This document shows positions 47,039 through 56,820 of a DNA stretch of 63,374 bases, one piece after another. The translations under genes were made by a program, and so were the position numbers. This stretch comes from an uncultured Gammaproteobacteria bacterium (GTDB lineage: Bacteria; Pseudomonadota; Gammaproteobacteria; Pseudomonadales; Pseudohongiellaceae): NCBI GenBank assembly GCA_913054495.1, contig CAJXIY010000007.1, forward strand, positions 1-63,374, given 5' to 3'. Position 1 is the stretch's first letter. Every line of letters begins with the position of its first letter. The notes below the pieces were generated by a model, which did not search any database, was not told the origin of the DNA, and worked only from the letters and a program-made list of their open reading frames with translations.

Positions 47039-48512
47039 CCCTGTATTCCGTCTCCAGCGACTTCGCCCGTTTTTTGGAGATGCCGCGGAGTACGGCGATC
47101 GCATGTCGAATCCGGGCGCGACAGATATCCAACTCGAGGATAGCCATCGAATCGAAGACCGAGGTTGATACTGACTTACCACTGATCGCCACAAATAGAG
47201 GAAACAGAAATTCTCTGATTTTCAGTTGCAGATCCCTCGCCAGAGTCTGTAATCCAAGCTCTATATTATCTCGGTTCCACGGGCTAATTTGCTCCAGGCG
47301 CCAGAGCGAAAACTGCAGTATTTTAAGCAAGGTTTCTGTGCTTAGTTGCTTGTGCTGAAAGCTTTCAGGCTCAAGCTGGGGCAGCCCAGAGATAAAGAAG
47401 CCACCCAGTTCAGCCACGTCGCTGAATCGCTCCACCCTTTGTTTAAGCAAGGGTATGATTCGCTTGACCTTATCGGCATCGAAAGCCCACTGCGCATATT
47501 GCTGCGCAAACTGATCATCGCTGAGGTCTTCCCGAATATACCTGCCATTGAGCCAGTCGAGTTTTTCTATATCAAAAACCGGCCCGCCAAGTGATACCCG
47601 TTCCAGGTCGAAGTGGCCTGTCATCTCCTGCAGGGAAAACTTCTCTTCTCCGGAGGGCAGACTCCAACCCATCAGGCCCAGGTAATTAAGAAGCGCCTCC
47701 GGCAAGTACCCCATCGCTCGATAATAACCGATGCTGGTTGGATTCTTGCGCTTGCTGAGCTTGCTCTTGTCCGGGTTTCGCAATAGTGGCATATGGCAAA
47801 AAACCGGCGCTTGCCAGTCAAAGTATTGATACAGGAGCAGGTGCTTCGGCATCGAATTGATCCACTCTTCTCCCCTGATGACATGGGTAATTTGCATCAG
47901 GTGATCATCGACCACATTCGCAAAATGATAGGTTGGCAGGCCATCAGTTTTCATCAACACCTGCATATCGACCTGGGACCAGCTGATGGAAATATGACCT
48001 CTTAACAAGTCGTCAAATTCACACGCTCCGTGTTCCGGGATTTTCATGCGGATGACATGATCTATTCCCTTCTCCAATCGACTCGAAACTTCTTCCTCCG
48101 ACAGCTGCAGACAGCGACCATCGTAGCCAATAGCCTGCTTGTCCTGCATCTGTTGATGTCTCAACTCAGTCAGCCGCTCCGCGCTACAGAAGCATGGAAA
48201 TGCGAAGCCACCCACCAGTAGTTTCTCGATATGAGCCGAGTAAATTTCAGATCTTTCACTCTGCCGATACGGTCCGAACTCGCCTTCGCATCCTGGACCC
48301 TCATCCCAGGACAGACCCAGCCACTGTAATGCTGCCAGGATATCGGTTTCAGATTTCGCGCTGCTGCGTTGGCGGTCGGTGTCTTCAATTCGCAGAATAA
48401 ATTTGCCACCGTTTTTATGAGCAAAGCAGCGATTAAACAGTGCAATATAGGCCGTACCTACGTGGGGGTCCCCGGTGGGGGAAGGTGCAATTCTGGTACG
48501 AATCTGGGTCAT
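47025..48512 (-). CDS. gltX: glutamyl-tRNA synthetase
   Basis: A class I synthetase charging tRNA-Glu; 495 residues. The HIGH-type motif is in SPTGDPHVGTAYIALFN, the KMSKS-type motif is KLSKRKNP, and DTDRQRSS and the Glu-contact IRMKIPEHG segments fit. The extreme C terminus (GLKA and stop) lies inside the mobile-type repeat at 46999-47038. It is divergent from dusA across 164 bp, in which I saw no further feature. Confidence 0.96.
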   Translation of the reverse strand: MTQIRTRIAPSPTGDPHVGTAYIALFNRCFAHKNGGKFILRIEDTDRQRSSAKSETDILAALQWLGLSWDEGPGCEGEFGPYRQSERSEIYSAHIEKLLVGGFAFPCFCSAERLTELRHQQMQDKQAIGYDGRCLQLSEEEVSSRLEKGIDHVIRMKIPEHGACEFDDLLRGHISISWSQVDMQVLMKTDGLPTYHFANVVDDHLMQITHVIRGEEWINSMPKHLLLYQYFDWQAPVFCHMPLLRNPDKSKLSKRKNPTSIGYYRAMGYLPEALLNYLGLMGWSLPSGEEKFSLQEMTGHFDLERVSLGGPVFDIEKLDWLNGRYIREDLSDDQFAQQYAQWAFDADKVKRIIPLLKQRVERFSDVAELGGFFISGLPQLEPESFQHKQLSTETLLKILQFSLWRLEQISPWNRDNIELGLQTLARDLQLKIREFLFPLFVAISGKSVSTSVFDSMAILELDICRARIRHAIAVLRGISKKRAKSLETEYRGLKA

Positions 48513-48676
48513 TGATCAGGGCAGTGAGCGGACTATGATTGCGAAGACAAGCAGGAGATTATACCCGATTCGTATTCAAATCCTATTGGGGATAACGATC
48601 GTCGGGGTATCCTGAGCCTTGACTTGTGTGCGCGCATTAGATAAAAACTGCTCCCCATAGTGATTCTCCGACTCCC

Positions 48677-49642
48677 ATGCCCGATCATAAATTCTGTGTT
48701 GCCCCGATGATGGACTGGACCGATAGACATGATCGTGTATTTCTGCGTCAATTTTCGGATCGGGCCTTGCTGTACACGGAAATGGTGACCAGCGCTGCCT
48801 TGAAACATGGCGATGCCAGTTATTTACTGCAGCACCATGCCATAGAGCACCCCATCGCACTACAACTCGGCGGTAGTGACCCGGAAGAGTTGGCGGAGGC
48901 GGCAAGACTGGGGGAAGATGCCGGCTTCGACGAGATCAATCTGAATGTGGGCTGTCCCAGCAATCGTGTGCAGTCTGGGGCCTTTGGCGCTTGCCTGATG
49001 GGCGATCCACCTCTGGTTGCGAGATGCATAGCAAATATGCGCGAGGCGGTATCGGTGCCGGTAACAGTCAAGTGTCGAATTGGCATCGATGACCGCGACA
49101 GCGAGCATGAACTGATTGATTTTGTCCAGATTGTTGCCGAGGCCGGCTGTGAGATTTTCATTATCCACGCCAGAAAAGCGATTCTTTCCGGTCTCAGTCC
49201 CAAGGAAAACCGGCAGCTGCCACCCCTGAACTATGAACGGGTATATGCCATTAAGGCGCGATTCCCTGAGCTCGATATCATCCTCAACGGCGGGGTAAGT
49301 ACTCTCGATACCGTGGAGGAGCTGCTGCAAAAAGTAGACGGCGTGATGTTAGGGCGGGAAGCCTATCAAAATCCGTATCTGTTGCACGGCGTCGACAGCC
49401 GCCTGTTCGGAGAGATCGCCGCAGACAAAAACCGCCTGCAATACATCCATGAATACCTTCCCTACATCGAACAACAGCTCTCCCAAGGCACCCCATTGCG
49501 ACACATGACCAGACACCTGTTAGGGCTGTTTCGGGGACAGAAAGGCGGCAAGCAATATCGCCGCCACCTGAGCGAGAACAGCTACAGGAAGGACGCCGGC
49601 ATCGAGGTATTACTTGATGCCATAACTCACGTAAACTGCTAG
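48677..49642 (+). CDS. dusA: tRNA-dihydrouridine(20/20a) synthase DusA
   Basis: An FMN enzyme that reduces uridine in the D loop of tRNA; 321 residues. CVAPMMDWTDRHDRVF at the start, TEMVTSAALKHGD, QLGGSDPEELAEAA and INLNVGCPSNRVQSGAFGACLM, with the catalytic cysteine, are DusA-specific. VTVKCRIGIDD and IILNGGVSTLD contribute FMN contacts. Its TAG stop forms part of the CTAG site in which the element at 49643 is inserted, so the protein end is intact. Confidence 0.95.
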   Translation: MPDHKFCVAPMMDWTDRHDRVFLRQFSDRALLYTEMVTSAALKHGDASYLLQHHAIEHPIALQLGGSDPEELAEAARLGEDAGFDEINLNVGCPSNRVQSGAFGACLMGDPPLVARCIANMREAVSVPVTVKCRIGIDDRDSEHELIDFVQIVAEAGCEIFIIHARKAILSGLSPKENRQLPPLNYERVYAIKARFPELDIILNGGVSTLDTVEELLQKVDGVMLGREAYQNPYLLHGVDSRLFGEIAADKNRLQYIHEYLPYIEQQLSQGTPLRHMTRHLLGLFRGQKGGKQYRRHLSENSYRKDAGIEVLLDAITHVNC

Positions 49643-49904
49643 GACACCTCTGAATAATACAGTGATGCTCAGGCTTTCAGGCGGGTCTGCAATCAAGGCA
49701 GGGTTGCGCAGGAATGTAGACCACCTTTCAAGCAGCGCTAACGCCGAGTGCAGACCCGCCTGAAAGCCCCAAAGGGCGAGCCCTGAAGCATTCATTTGCG
49801 GCGTTACACTTCTTGCCAAGGGCGACACCATTGCCGACGAAGTGTGCCTTGCAACTAAATGCTTGAGGACTCGCTGAGACATTACTGTATTATTCAGAGG
49901 TGCC
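49643..49904 (+). mobile_element. 262-bp MITE-like element with CTAG target duplication
   Basis: A 262-bp non-coding element flanked on both sides by CTAG (49639-49642 and 49905-49908). Its terminal inverted repeats, GACACCTCTGAATAATACAG and GGCACCTCTGAATAATACAG, differ at one position. A 4-bp YTAR/CTAG duplication is typical of IS5-family insertion. Inside is a perfect 20-bp inverted repeat (49672-49691 with 49749-49768) around 57 bases. It has no transposase, so it would be moved in trans. It separates dusA from the TerB-like gene. Confidence 0.82.
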
Positions 49905-49945
49905 CTAGGTTTGACCCCCAGCGCCGAGAATTTCTGGTACCCACT

Positions 49946-50410
49946 ATGCTTAAAGCCATCAAGGTTTTTTTTGAATCCAAACTCGTACAAGCCACCGCAG
50001 AGGAGCCCGAATCCGGTGTCTTGAAAACCGATCTCGCCAGCGCCTGTCTGCTCATCGAAGTAATGAAATCGGATCACGAACTGGACGACAGGGAGGCCGC
50101 CGAATTCATCGAGGTATTGTCGAAGCAGCTCGATATCAGCGACGAGGACCTGGCGGATCTGGTTGCCCTAGCCGAAACCGAAGCCCAGCAGGCAACTTCA
50201 CTGTACGAATTCACCAGTCTGATTAACGCTGGCTACGACTATGCCCACAAGCTTGCGCTGATCGAAAATATGTGGCGAATTGCCTACTCGGATGCCAAGC
50301 TCGATAAGTACGAAGAGCACCTGATCCGAAGAATTTCGGATCTCATTTATGTATCACACAAGGACTTCATGAGAACCAAACACAGTGCGCGAAGCGGTGC
50401 GGCGGATTGA
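49946..50410 (+). CDS. TerB-like protein
   Basis: A 154-residue helical protein of the TerB family (COG4103 group, named from tellurite resistance). The core is ASACLLIEVMKSDHELDDREAAEFIEVLSKQL, then LADLVALAETEAQQATSLYEFTSLIN and LIENMWRIAYSDAKLDKYEEHLIRRISDLI. The acidic pairs DHELD and DAKLD are the presumed metal-binding part. Function is unknown outside the ter system, and no other ter gene is here. The start MLKAIKVFF is chosen because the upstream reading lies in the repeat element. Confidence 0.82.
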   Translation: MLKAIKVFFESKLVQATAEEPESGVLKTDLASACLLIEVMKSDHELDDREAAEFIEVLSKQLDISDEDLADLVALAETEAQQATSLYEFTSLINAGYDYAHKLALIENMWRIAYSDAKLDKYEEHLIRRISDLIYVSHKDFMRTKHSARSGAAD

Positions 50411-50421
50411 TTGCCCACTAG

Positions 50422-50456
50422 GGCACCTCTGAACAACGCAGTGATGCCTCAGCCTA
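50422..50456 (+). repeat. diverged partial copy of the CACCTCTGAAYAA repeat end
   Basis: GGCACCTCTGAACAACGCAG and the following GTGATGCCTCAG resemble the left end of the 49643 element, with several changes. The outer flank is again CTAG (50418-50421). The inner side runs into the mlaA stop codon. It lies in the short gap between the convergent TerB-like gene and mlaA. Confidence 0.7.
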
Positions 50457-51191
50457 AAAACTGCCAAATACTTCTGCGTTCCGACCGTCTGAAATCAGAA
50501 ACTCCCGACGTTGAATATAGGCCTCCCGGATAAACAGATACTCGTCCCCAACGATTAGTTCATCCAGCGCCAGTACCCTTGAGCGCGCATCCAGTTCCTC
50601 CAATAACCAAAATGTGAGTCGCAATGACTCGTCATCCTGGTACTGCATAGGGTTAAACAATGTATCCAGTACCAGCCCAAAAGAATCTCTCACATTGCTG
50701 GCCCCAAACACCGGCAATACCACGTAGGGTCCAGTGCCCACGCCCCAATAGGCGAGGGTCTGACCGAAGTCTTCTTCATTCTTACGCAGTTCAAAACCGG
50801 TTGCCACATCGAAAAACCCGAGCAGGCCGATAGAAGAATTAATCAGGAAGCGTCCGGAATCTGATACGGCAGCATCAAATTTTAACTGTAGAAGATCGTT
50901 CACGAAGACGTTTATGTCATCGATGTTGCTGAAGAAATTTCCGATAATCTGACGCCCGAAACGCGGCACGAAGAGGCGATAAGTTCTCGCTATCGGCTTC
51001 ACCGCTATCTCATCCATGAAGTCGTTGAACTTGAAGATGCGCTCGTTATTAACCCGCCAAGGATCGTGAGTTTGCGCCATCGCGTTCGACGCCAACACGG
51101 TGATGGCCACGAACAAGGCAATCCATCTCAGGAGTCGAAGCCAGGACCTGCACCGGAAGACACGCCTTGGCATTGGATCTCGAAAATTCAC
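50454..51191 (-). CDS. mlaA: MlaA/VacJ family protein
   Basis: The outer-membrane component that removes misplaced phospholipids for the Mla retrograde pathway. The 245 residues contain WRVNNERIFKFNDFMDEIAVKPIARTYR, NIDDINVFVNDLLQLKF, RFLINSSIGLLGFFDVA, EEDFGQTLAYWGVGTGPYVVLPVFGASNVRD and NPMQYQDDESLR, all MlaA signatures. Usual MlaA proteins are lipoproteins; here the signal ends VLASNAMAQ without a lipobox cysteine. The N terminus is long and basic (RRVFRCRSWLRLLR). No mlaBCDEF genes are nearby. Confidence 0.9.
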   Translation of the reverse strand: MNFRDPMPRRVFRCRSWLRLLRWIALFVAITVLASNAMAQTHDPWRVNNERIFKFNDFMDEIAVKPIARTYRLFVPRFGRQIIGNFFSNIDDINVFVNDLLQLKFDAAVSDSGRFLINSSIGLLGFFDVATGFELRKNEEDFGQTLAYWGVGTGPYVVLPVFGASNVRDSFGLVLDTLFNPMQYQDDESLRLTFWLLEELDARSRVLALDELIVGDEYLFIREAYIQRREFLISDGRNAEVFGSF

Positions 51192-51263
51192 AGTAGTCGC
51201 TCAATTTCTCCGGGCTGTGCTAGTTTGCTGATGCGCACGCTTAGGATTCCACGAACGGGCGTG

Positions 51264-54200
51264 TCAGGAAAGCAGTTTTTCAAATTGTGCGTCAATCCTT
51301 TTCGCAGAGACGGGCATCGAAGTTCCCAGTCCTTGCGCGAACAGCGACACTCGAAATTCTTCCAGCATCCAACGCAGCAGATTCAAGCCTGAACACTTAT
51401 TTTCAGGCCGGCGCCGCCGCAGGGTTTCATATTTTTCCCAGTACTGTGCCAGCTGCGCCGTATGCACCCTATCCTTCTCACCCATATTCGGCATTTTTTC
51501 GAGTCGTGAGCTGACAGCCCGAAAATACCTGGGATACTCTCGCAAGCGCTCGAGGCCGCTTGCAGATAAAAACCCCTCGAATACCAGATTCTGTAATTGG
51601 CTGTCGATGTCATCTGTGAGATATTTCAGTTCTGCGTTGGTGATTTTCCGCAAGCGGCGCGACAGACTGAAATGCTCTGCCACGATCGAATCCAATAGCT
51701 GTTCGATCTGGTCCGCAACGCTCAATATTCTGGGCTTGCCCTGTTCGAGTAATGCTTCGAATTCAGATTTACTTCGGGGCAGCGCCTGATTCAGACCGAA
51801 GGCTGCGATATAGCTCTCCATTACCGCTGCCTGGGCTAGCCCCGTCAACTGGCTTGACCACATCAGAGCACTGGCCTTGACGAATCTTGTGAATTTTTTC
51901 TTTATGCTGTTTTTTTGTTGCACGCTTCTAAACATGCACAGTCTCACCACTCCGTTTATCGTAGCCGCCTGCGCCTCAGATCGATCTCCCAGCAGCACCA
52001 GGTCAACCCCATAGATCTTATCGACCAGTGCCGGATATCGGAGCAACACCAGGGTGTCGCCGGTTTCAATGCTCAGGGGCAACTCATCGAAACTCCAGTG
52101 GGTCAATCCCTGGAGTTCCAGTTCGTGTCGATCACTCACTTCCTGATTTGATGGCGACATCTTGTCGGGGCTGAGTTTGAGCTTCTGCTTTATCTGCGCG
52201 AGATCATCTCCAAACGCAAGTTCGGTACCTGCCTCGTCGACTACCCTCACTTTCACCTTAAGATGGGCAGGCAAGACCACGGCGGCGAGCGCTTCCCGGT
52301 TGAGCTTGAGTTTTTTGAGCCTGTGGATCTGGGCCAGCAGCGAATCGATAAGCTCACCATCTGAGCTGTGCATCTGCCCCATGATTTCGGCAACGAAGCC
52401 ACTGACGGGAATGAAATTCTTCCGCAGAGATTTTGGTAAGCCCTTGATCAAGGCGATGCATTTCTGCCTGATAATCCCCGGTACCGACCAGTCCACCTCT
52501 GCCTGGGTAAGCTGATTCAGTAATGCCAGAGGCACTTCGATGGTGGCGCCATCTGCCAGGGCGCCGGGGTCAAACACATAGTCGAGTGCCAGCTGATTTT
52601 TCTGCACGGAAGCCTGGTCAGGAAACTCGCCAAATTCGGACAATTCTGTCGCGGAGTCCATCAGGTTTTGCCGATTCATCTCGAGTGGCTTCGAGCCATC
52701 TTTCGATTCGGTCCTGAGCCAGCGTTCGAGATCCTGGGTTGAGCATACATCCGCGGGCAGGCGAGCGTCATAAAATCGGCTAATCTCCCGCTCGCTGACG
52801 AAAAAATCTGGCCGCCTGATCTTCTCTTCCAGGCGCTTGAGCTCGGCCAGGAAATCCATATTGTGCTGGTAAAATGTGGCCGCGGTGACCAGTTGATTGG
52901 CAGCGATACCGGCGCCGATAAATATTTCCCGTGCCGCCACCGGATCAATCTTTTTAAAACGTATTAGCTCTCGCTCCAGCAGCACTAGACCATAAAGATG
53001 CACCTTCTCATAGACCATCACCTGCTGACGCTTCTTACTCCAATGGGGTTCGAAGTAGCTGCGCTTGAGCAGATGCAGGGCCATCTGCTCTACCCAATGT
53101 GGCTGAATTTTTGCCGCCAGGGTGGCGAAGGTCTGGGAGGTTTCTATCAGGGCCGAAGTCACGATCCATTTGCTCTGACTGCCACCGAGGACGGATGAAG
53201 AAAACAGGGAGAATTTCCGGTTTCGACTGCCAAGATACATCCTGCCCTCTGCCTTGCAGGCGATCTGATTCAGCGCCCCGCCGATGATGCACTGATGGAT
53301 TGACTGGTACTCGGCCCCATCCTTGTTAACACGCAGTCCCAACTGTTGACTTCCCAGCAAAAGCTGTCGATGCACCTCGCGCCATTCACGCATCCGCATA
53401 TAGGACAGAAAATTAGTTTTGCAATATTTTTTCAGCTGCGCCTGGGTGAGTTCCTGGCGTTGACGTTCGTATCGATCCCACAAATTTACAAAGCCAAGAA
53501 AATCAGAATCGCTATGCTGAAAGCGAGCGAGTTTTTGCGCAGCCTGCTGCCGATTCTCCGTCGATAATTCCCTGGGATCCTGGATACTCAAGGCACTGAC
53601 GATGATGAGAATTTCACGTAGGCAGCCCTGCTCATGGGCCAGCACAATCATACGTCCATACCTGGGATCCACTGGCAGCTGGGCCATTTTCCTGCCGCAA
53701 TCCGTGAGCTCCTGTTTCGGATTGAGCGCGTTCAACTCGATCAGCAACTTGAAACCTTCATTGATAGCTTTTTGCTGGGGAGGCTCGAGGAAGGGAAATA
53801 GTTCCACATCGCCGAGCCTAAGTTGCTTCATGCGTAAAATAACCGATGCCAGATTCGTGCGCTTGATTTCAGGATCGGTGAACTCGTCTCTGGAGTTAAA
53901 ATCCTCCTCTGAGTACAGGCGGATACAGATCCCATCAGCCAATCGACCACAGCGTCCATGGCGCTGGTTCGCGCTGGCCTGGGATACTGGCTCGATCGGC
54001 AGGCGTTGCACCTTGCTCTGAAAGCTATAGCGACTGATACGTGCGAAGCCGGTGTCGATTACATAATTGATCCCCGGCACCGTTATCGATGTCTCCGCGA
54101 CATTGGTCGCCAGCACGATACGCCTGCCCTGGTGCGCCCTGAATACCCTTAACTGTTCCGAGTGCCGCAGCCGCGCATACAGCGGCAGGATCTCGGTATC

Positions 54201-55157
54201 GGCAAATTTCTGCCTGCGTAATTTGTTGGCCGTGTCCCGAATTTCTCTCTCGCTGCTGAGAAACACCAGCACGTCCCCGCTAATCCGATTCTGTTGCCGG
54301 TCCGAATTAATGATGCCATGCAAGGCAGAAACTATGGCGTCAATTTGCAGATCCTCGTCTGCCATCTCTGTCTTGCTCACATTCAGCGGCCGATATTGGG
54401 TTTCTATGGGGTAGGTTCTCCCCGAGACAGAAACTATCGGGGCATCATTGAAGTGTGCCGCGAATTTTTCTACATCGATGGTGGCGGAGGTGATGATGAG
54501 TTTCAGATCTTTCCTGCGGGCGAGCAGTTGCTTCAGGAAACCGAGGAGGAAATCTATGTTTAAGGATCTCTCGTGCGCCTCATCGATGATGAGCACCTCA
54601 TATTTATTCAGAAACCTGTCCTGCTGGATCTCCGCCAATAAGATGCCGTCGGTCATCAACTTCAGATAGGTGCCGCTCGAGAGGATTTCATTGAAGCGCA
54701 CCTGGTAACCCACGCCCTGCCCCAATTCGCAATGCAATTCTTCTGCGATTCTGTTGGCAACGGAGGCAGCAGCCAGGCGCCGGGGCTGGGTATGGCCGAT
54801 CAATCCCAGGCGACCAAGACCTGCCGCCAGGCACATCTTGGGAATTTGTGTGGTTTTTCCCGATCCGGTGTCACCGGCCACCACCACCACCTGGTGATCC
54901 GCGATGAGTCGGCTTATTTTCTCAGCCTCTGCAGTGATCGGCAGCTCGGCTGGATAATCGATTTCGGTGGGAATGGCGGCAATCCGCTGCTGGACCGCAT
55001 GTTGGGATTTAGTGATAGCGCCGGTCAGCGCATCCAGCTTACGCCGGTAAGAATCTCCCTGCCCCGGGTGTTTCTCGAGCTCTGAAATTTTTCGACGCAG
55101 ACGATTCCTGTCAAGCAACTGACATCTATCCAGCTGATTCCGCATTTTGTTAAGCAA
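51264..55157 (-). CDS. hrpA: ATP-dependent RNA helicase HrpA
   Basis: A 1297-residue DEAH-box helicase. Walker A is VVAGDTGSGKTTQIPKM, the DEAH box is LIIDEAHERSLN, followed by ITSATID, VLVFLSSEREI and QRHGRCGRLADGICIRLYSEEDF. The long C-terminal half, including DUF3418-type sequence, is characteristic of HrpA rather than the shorter HrpB. In E. coli HrpA helps rescue stalled ribosomes. The TTG at 55157 follows GGAG by six bases; an ATG at 55145 is the alternative. Confidence 0.95.
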   Translation of the reverse strand: MLNKMRNQLDRCQLLDRNRLRRKISELEKHPGQGDSYRRKLDALTGAITKSQHAVQQRIAAIPTEIDYPAELPITAEAEKISRLIADHQVVVVAGDTGSGKTTQIPKMCLAAGLGRLGLIGHTQPRRLAAASVANRIAEELHCELGQGVGYQVRFNEILSSGTYLKLMTDGILLAEIQQDRFLNKYEVLIIDEAHERSLNIDFLLGFLKQLLARRKDLKLIITSATIDVEKFAAHFNDAPIVSVSGRTYPIETQYRPLNVSKTEMADEDLQIDAIVSALHGIINSDRQQNRISGDVLVFLSSEREIRDTANKLRRQKFADTEILPLYARLRHSEQLRVFRAHQGRRIVLATNVAETSITVPGINYVIDTGFARISRYSFQSKVQRLPIEPVSQASANQRHGRCGRLADGICIRLYSEEDFNSRDEFTDPEIKRTNLASVILRMKQLRLGDVELFPFLEPPQQKAINEGFKLLIELNALNPKQELTDCGRKMAQLPVDPRYGRMIVLAHEQGCLREILIIVSALSIQDPRELSTENRQQAAQKLARFQHSDSDFLGFVNLWDRYERQRQELTQAQLKKYCKTNFLSYMRMREWREVHRQLLLGSQQLGLRVNKDGAEYQSIHQCIIGGALNQIACKAEGRMYLGSRNRKFSLFSSSVLGGSQSKWIVTSALIETSQTFATLAAKIQPHWVEQMALHLLKRSYFEPHWSKKRQQVMVYEKVHLYGLVLLERELIRFKKIDPVAAREIFIGAGIAANQLVTAATFYQHNMDFLAELKRLEEKIRRPDFFVSEREISRFYDARLPADVCSTQDLERWLRTESKDGSKPLEMNRQNLMDSATELSEFGEFPDQASVQKNQLALDYVFDPGALADGATIEVPLALLNQLTQAEVDWSVPGIIRQKCIALIKGLPKSLRKNFIPVSGFVAEIMGQMHSSDGELIDSLLAQIHRLKKLKLNREALAAVVLPAHLKVKVRVVDEAGTELAFGDDLAQIKQKLKLSPDKMSPSNQEVSDRHELELQGLTHWSFDELPLSIETGDTLVLLRYPALVDKIYGVDLVLLGDRSEAQAATINGVVRLCMFRSVQQKNSIKKKFTRFVKASALMWSSQLTGLAQAAVMESYIAAFGLNQALPRSKSEFEALLEQGKPRILSVADQIEQLLDSIVAEHFSLSRRLRKITNAELKYLTDDIDSQLQNLVFEGFLSASGLERLREYPRYFRAVSSRLEKMPNMGEKDRVHTAQLAQYWEKYETLRRRRPENKCSGLNLLRWMLEEFRVSLFAQGLGTSMPVSAKRIDAQFEKLLS

Positions 55158-55181
55158 GCGACACTCCGGCAGTTGCTGTAG

Positions 55182-56816
55182 TCAGATCTCTCTTAATTCA
55201 CGCCGAAGTATTTTACCAATGTTTGACTTGGGCAGGTCCGCGACAAAGACTATTTCCCTGGGAATTTTGTAGGCGGTTAGCCCTTGCTTGCAGTGGGCGA
55301 TCAATTCTTGTTCGGCAATATCGCGGCCCCTGGGGACCACGAACAGCTTGACAGACTCGCCGGTGCGTTCGTTTGCCACGCCAATAGCGGCGCATTCGAG
55401 CACATCCGGATGCCGGCTGAGCCAGTCCTCGATTTCAGTGGGAAATACATTGAAGCCGGAAACAAGAATCATGTCTTTCTTTCTATCTACGATAGACAGG
55501 TAATCGTCTGCATCGATTTGCACATAGTCACCGGTCTTGAGCCAATCGTCCGCGGTGATTGTCTCCGCCGTCGCCTGCTGCTGTTGCCAGTACCCTAGCA
55601 TCACTTGAGGGCCTCGCACCCAGAGCTCCCCTTTTTCACCCTTGGGCACATCCAGGCCCTCGTCGTCGACAATCCTGATTTCAGTCTCCGGGACCACCGG
55701 CCCCACTGTGCCCAGTCTCACTGCGCCGGGAATGTTCACGGCGATCACTGGCGAGCACTCAGTCAAGCCATATCCCTGGATGATCTCGCAAGCGGTGACT
55801 CTCTCCCACTCTTCGGCAACCGACGTGGTCATCGCCATGCCACCGGCGCCACTAAATTTTAACTGGCTGAAATCTACGGCCGCGATGTCTGGGTGCCGCA
55901 GCAAGGCCAGGTACAAGGTATTGATTGCCACGATTCCAGTAACCACTGTTTTTCTTAGCAGACCGACCAGGGAGTCCAGATCACGTGGATTAGTAATCAG
56001 AATATTATGGTTGCCCGCGTAAGGCATGACCAGGCAATGTAATAGAAACGCATAGCTGTGATACAGCGGCAACGGCGCCACGATATTCTCAACCTTGTCC
56101 TCGATCACCAACAGGCAGCGCGCCCGCAATTGCATCATATTCGCGATCAGATTATTGTGGCTGAGCATGGCCCCTTTGGCAGCGCCGGTGGTGCCACCGG
56201 TGTAGAGGATTAGCGCAACATCATCGCCGGCACCGTGAGCCGTATCTTTGTTATAACTGTTTGGTGATTTTATTGCGATGTTAAAATCGACACTGGCGGG
56301 CAGGCTATATTCAGGCACCATCTTCTTCAGGTATTTTGCGCCAAGATTCAGCAGCAGACGTTTGCCCGGTTTTTGTAAATCCCCCAATTGCGTCACGATG
56401 ACGGTTTCAATATCGGTATCGACGATAATCTGTTCCAGCTTGGCACAAAAATTCGCCAGTATCACAATCGCCTTCACCCCGGAATCTTTAAATTGGTGGA
56501 CCATTTCGGTGGCGGTATATAGGGGGTTGGTATTGACGACGATCAGGCCCGCCTTTACTGCGCCATAGAAAACCACGGGAAACTGGAGGAGGTTTGGAAG
56601 CTGGATGGCAATCCTGTCACCCGGCACCAGCGTCGTTTGATTTTGCAGGTAATGGGCGAAGCGGCTGCTCAATTCATCGACGTCTTGATAACGCAGGGTA
56701 CGGGCAAAACAGCTGAATGCCGGCAGTTGGGCATGTTCGGTGGCGATATATTCGATCACCTGGCCAAGGGATGAATATTTTTCAGGTCTGAGATCGTCTG
56801 GTAGTTTTTCAATCAT
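55182..56816 (-). CDS. fadD: long-chain acyl-CoA synthetase
   Basis: An AMP-forming ligase that activates fatty acids for beta-oxidation or lipid synthesis; 544 residues. The AMP-binding P-loop is LILYTGGTTGAAKGAMLSHNNLI. GYGLTECSPV, GELWVRGPQVMLGYW, TGDYVQIDADDYLSIVDRKKDMILVSGFNVFPTEIED and the catalytic lysine in LPKSNIGKILRRELRE follow. It fits FadD, although the exact chain length is not readable. Confidence 0.9.
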   Translation of the reverse strand: MIEKLPDDLRPEKYSSLGQVIEYIATEHAQLPAFSCFARTLRYQDVDELSSRFAHYLQNQTTLVPGDRIAIQLPNLLQFPVVFYGAVKAGLIVVNTNPLYTATEMVHQFKDSGVKAIVILANFCAKLEQIIVDTDIETVIVTQLGDLQKPGKRLLLNLGAKYLKKMVPEYSLPASVDFNIAIKSPNSYNKDTAHGAGDDVALILYTGGTTGAAKGAMLSHNNLIANMMQLRARCLLVIEDKVENIVAPLPLYHSYAFLLHCLVMPYAGNHNILITNPRDLDSLVGLLRKTVVTGIVAINTLYLALLRHPDIAAVDFSQLKFSGAGGMAMTTSVAEEWERVTACEIIQGYGLTECSPVIAVNIPGAVRLGTVGPVVPETEIRIVDDEGLDVPKGEKGELWVRGPQVMLGYWQQQQATAETITADDWLKTGDYVQIDADDYLSIVDRKKDMILVSGFNVFPTEIEDWLSRHPDVLECAAIGVANERTGESVKLFVVPRGRDIAEQELIAHCKQGLTAYKIPREIVFVADLPKSNIGKILRRELREI

Positions 56817-56820
56817 GGGA

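Noticed and set aside
49610..50077. 155-residue minus-strand ORF across the repeat element
   Set aside because: It crosses the dusA end, the MITE and the TerB-like start. It is not a transposase and has no conserved sequence.
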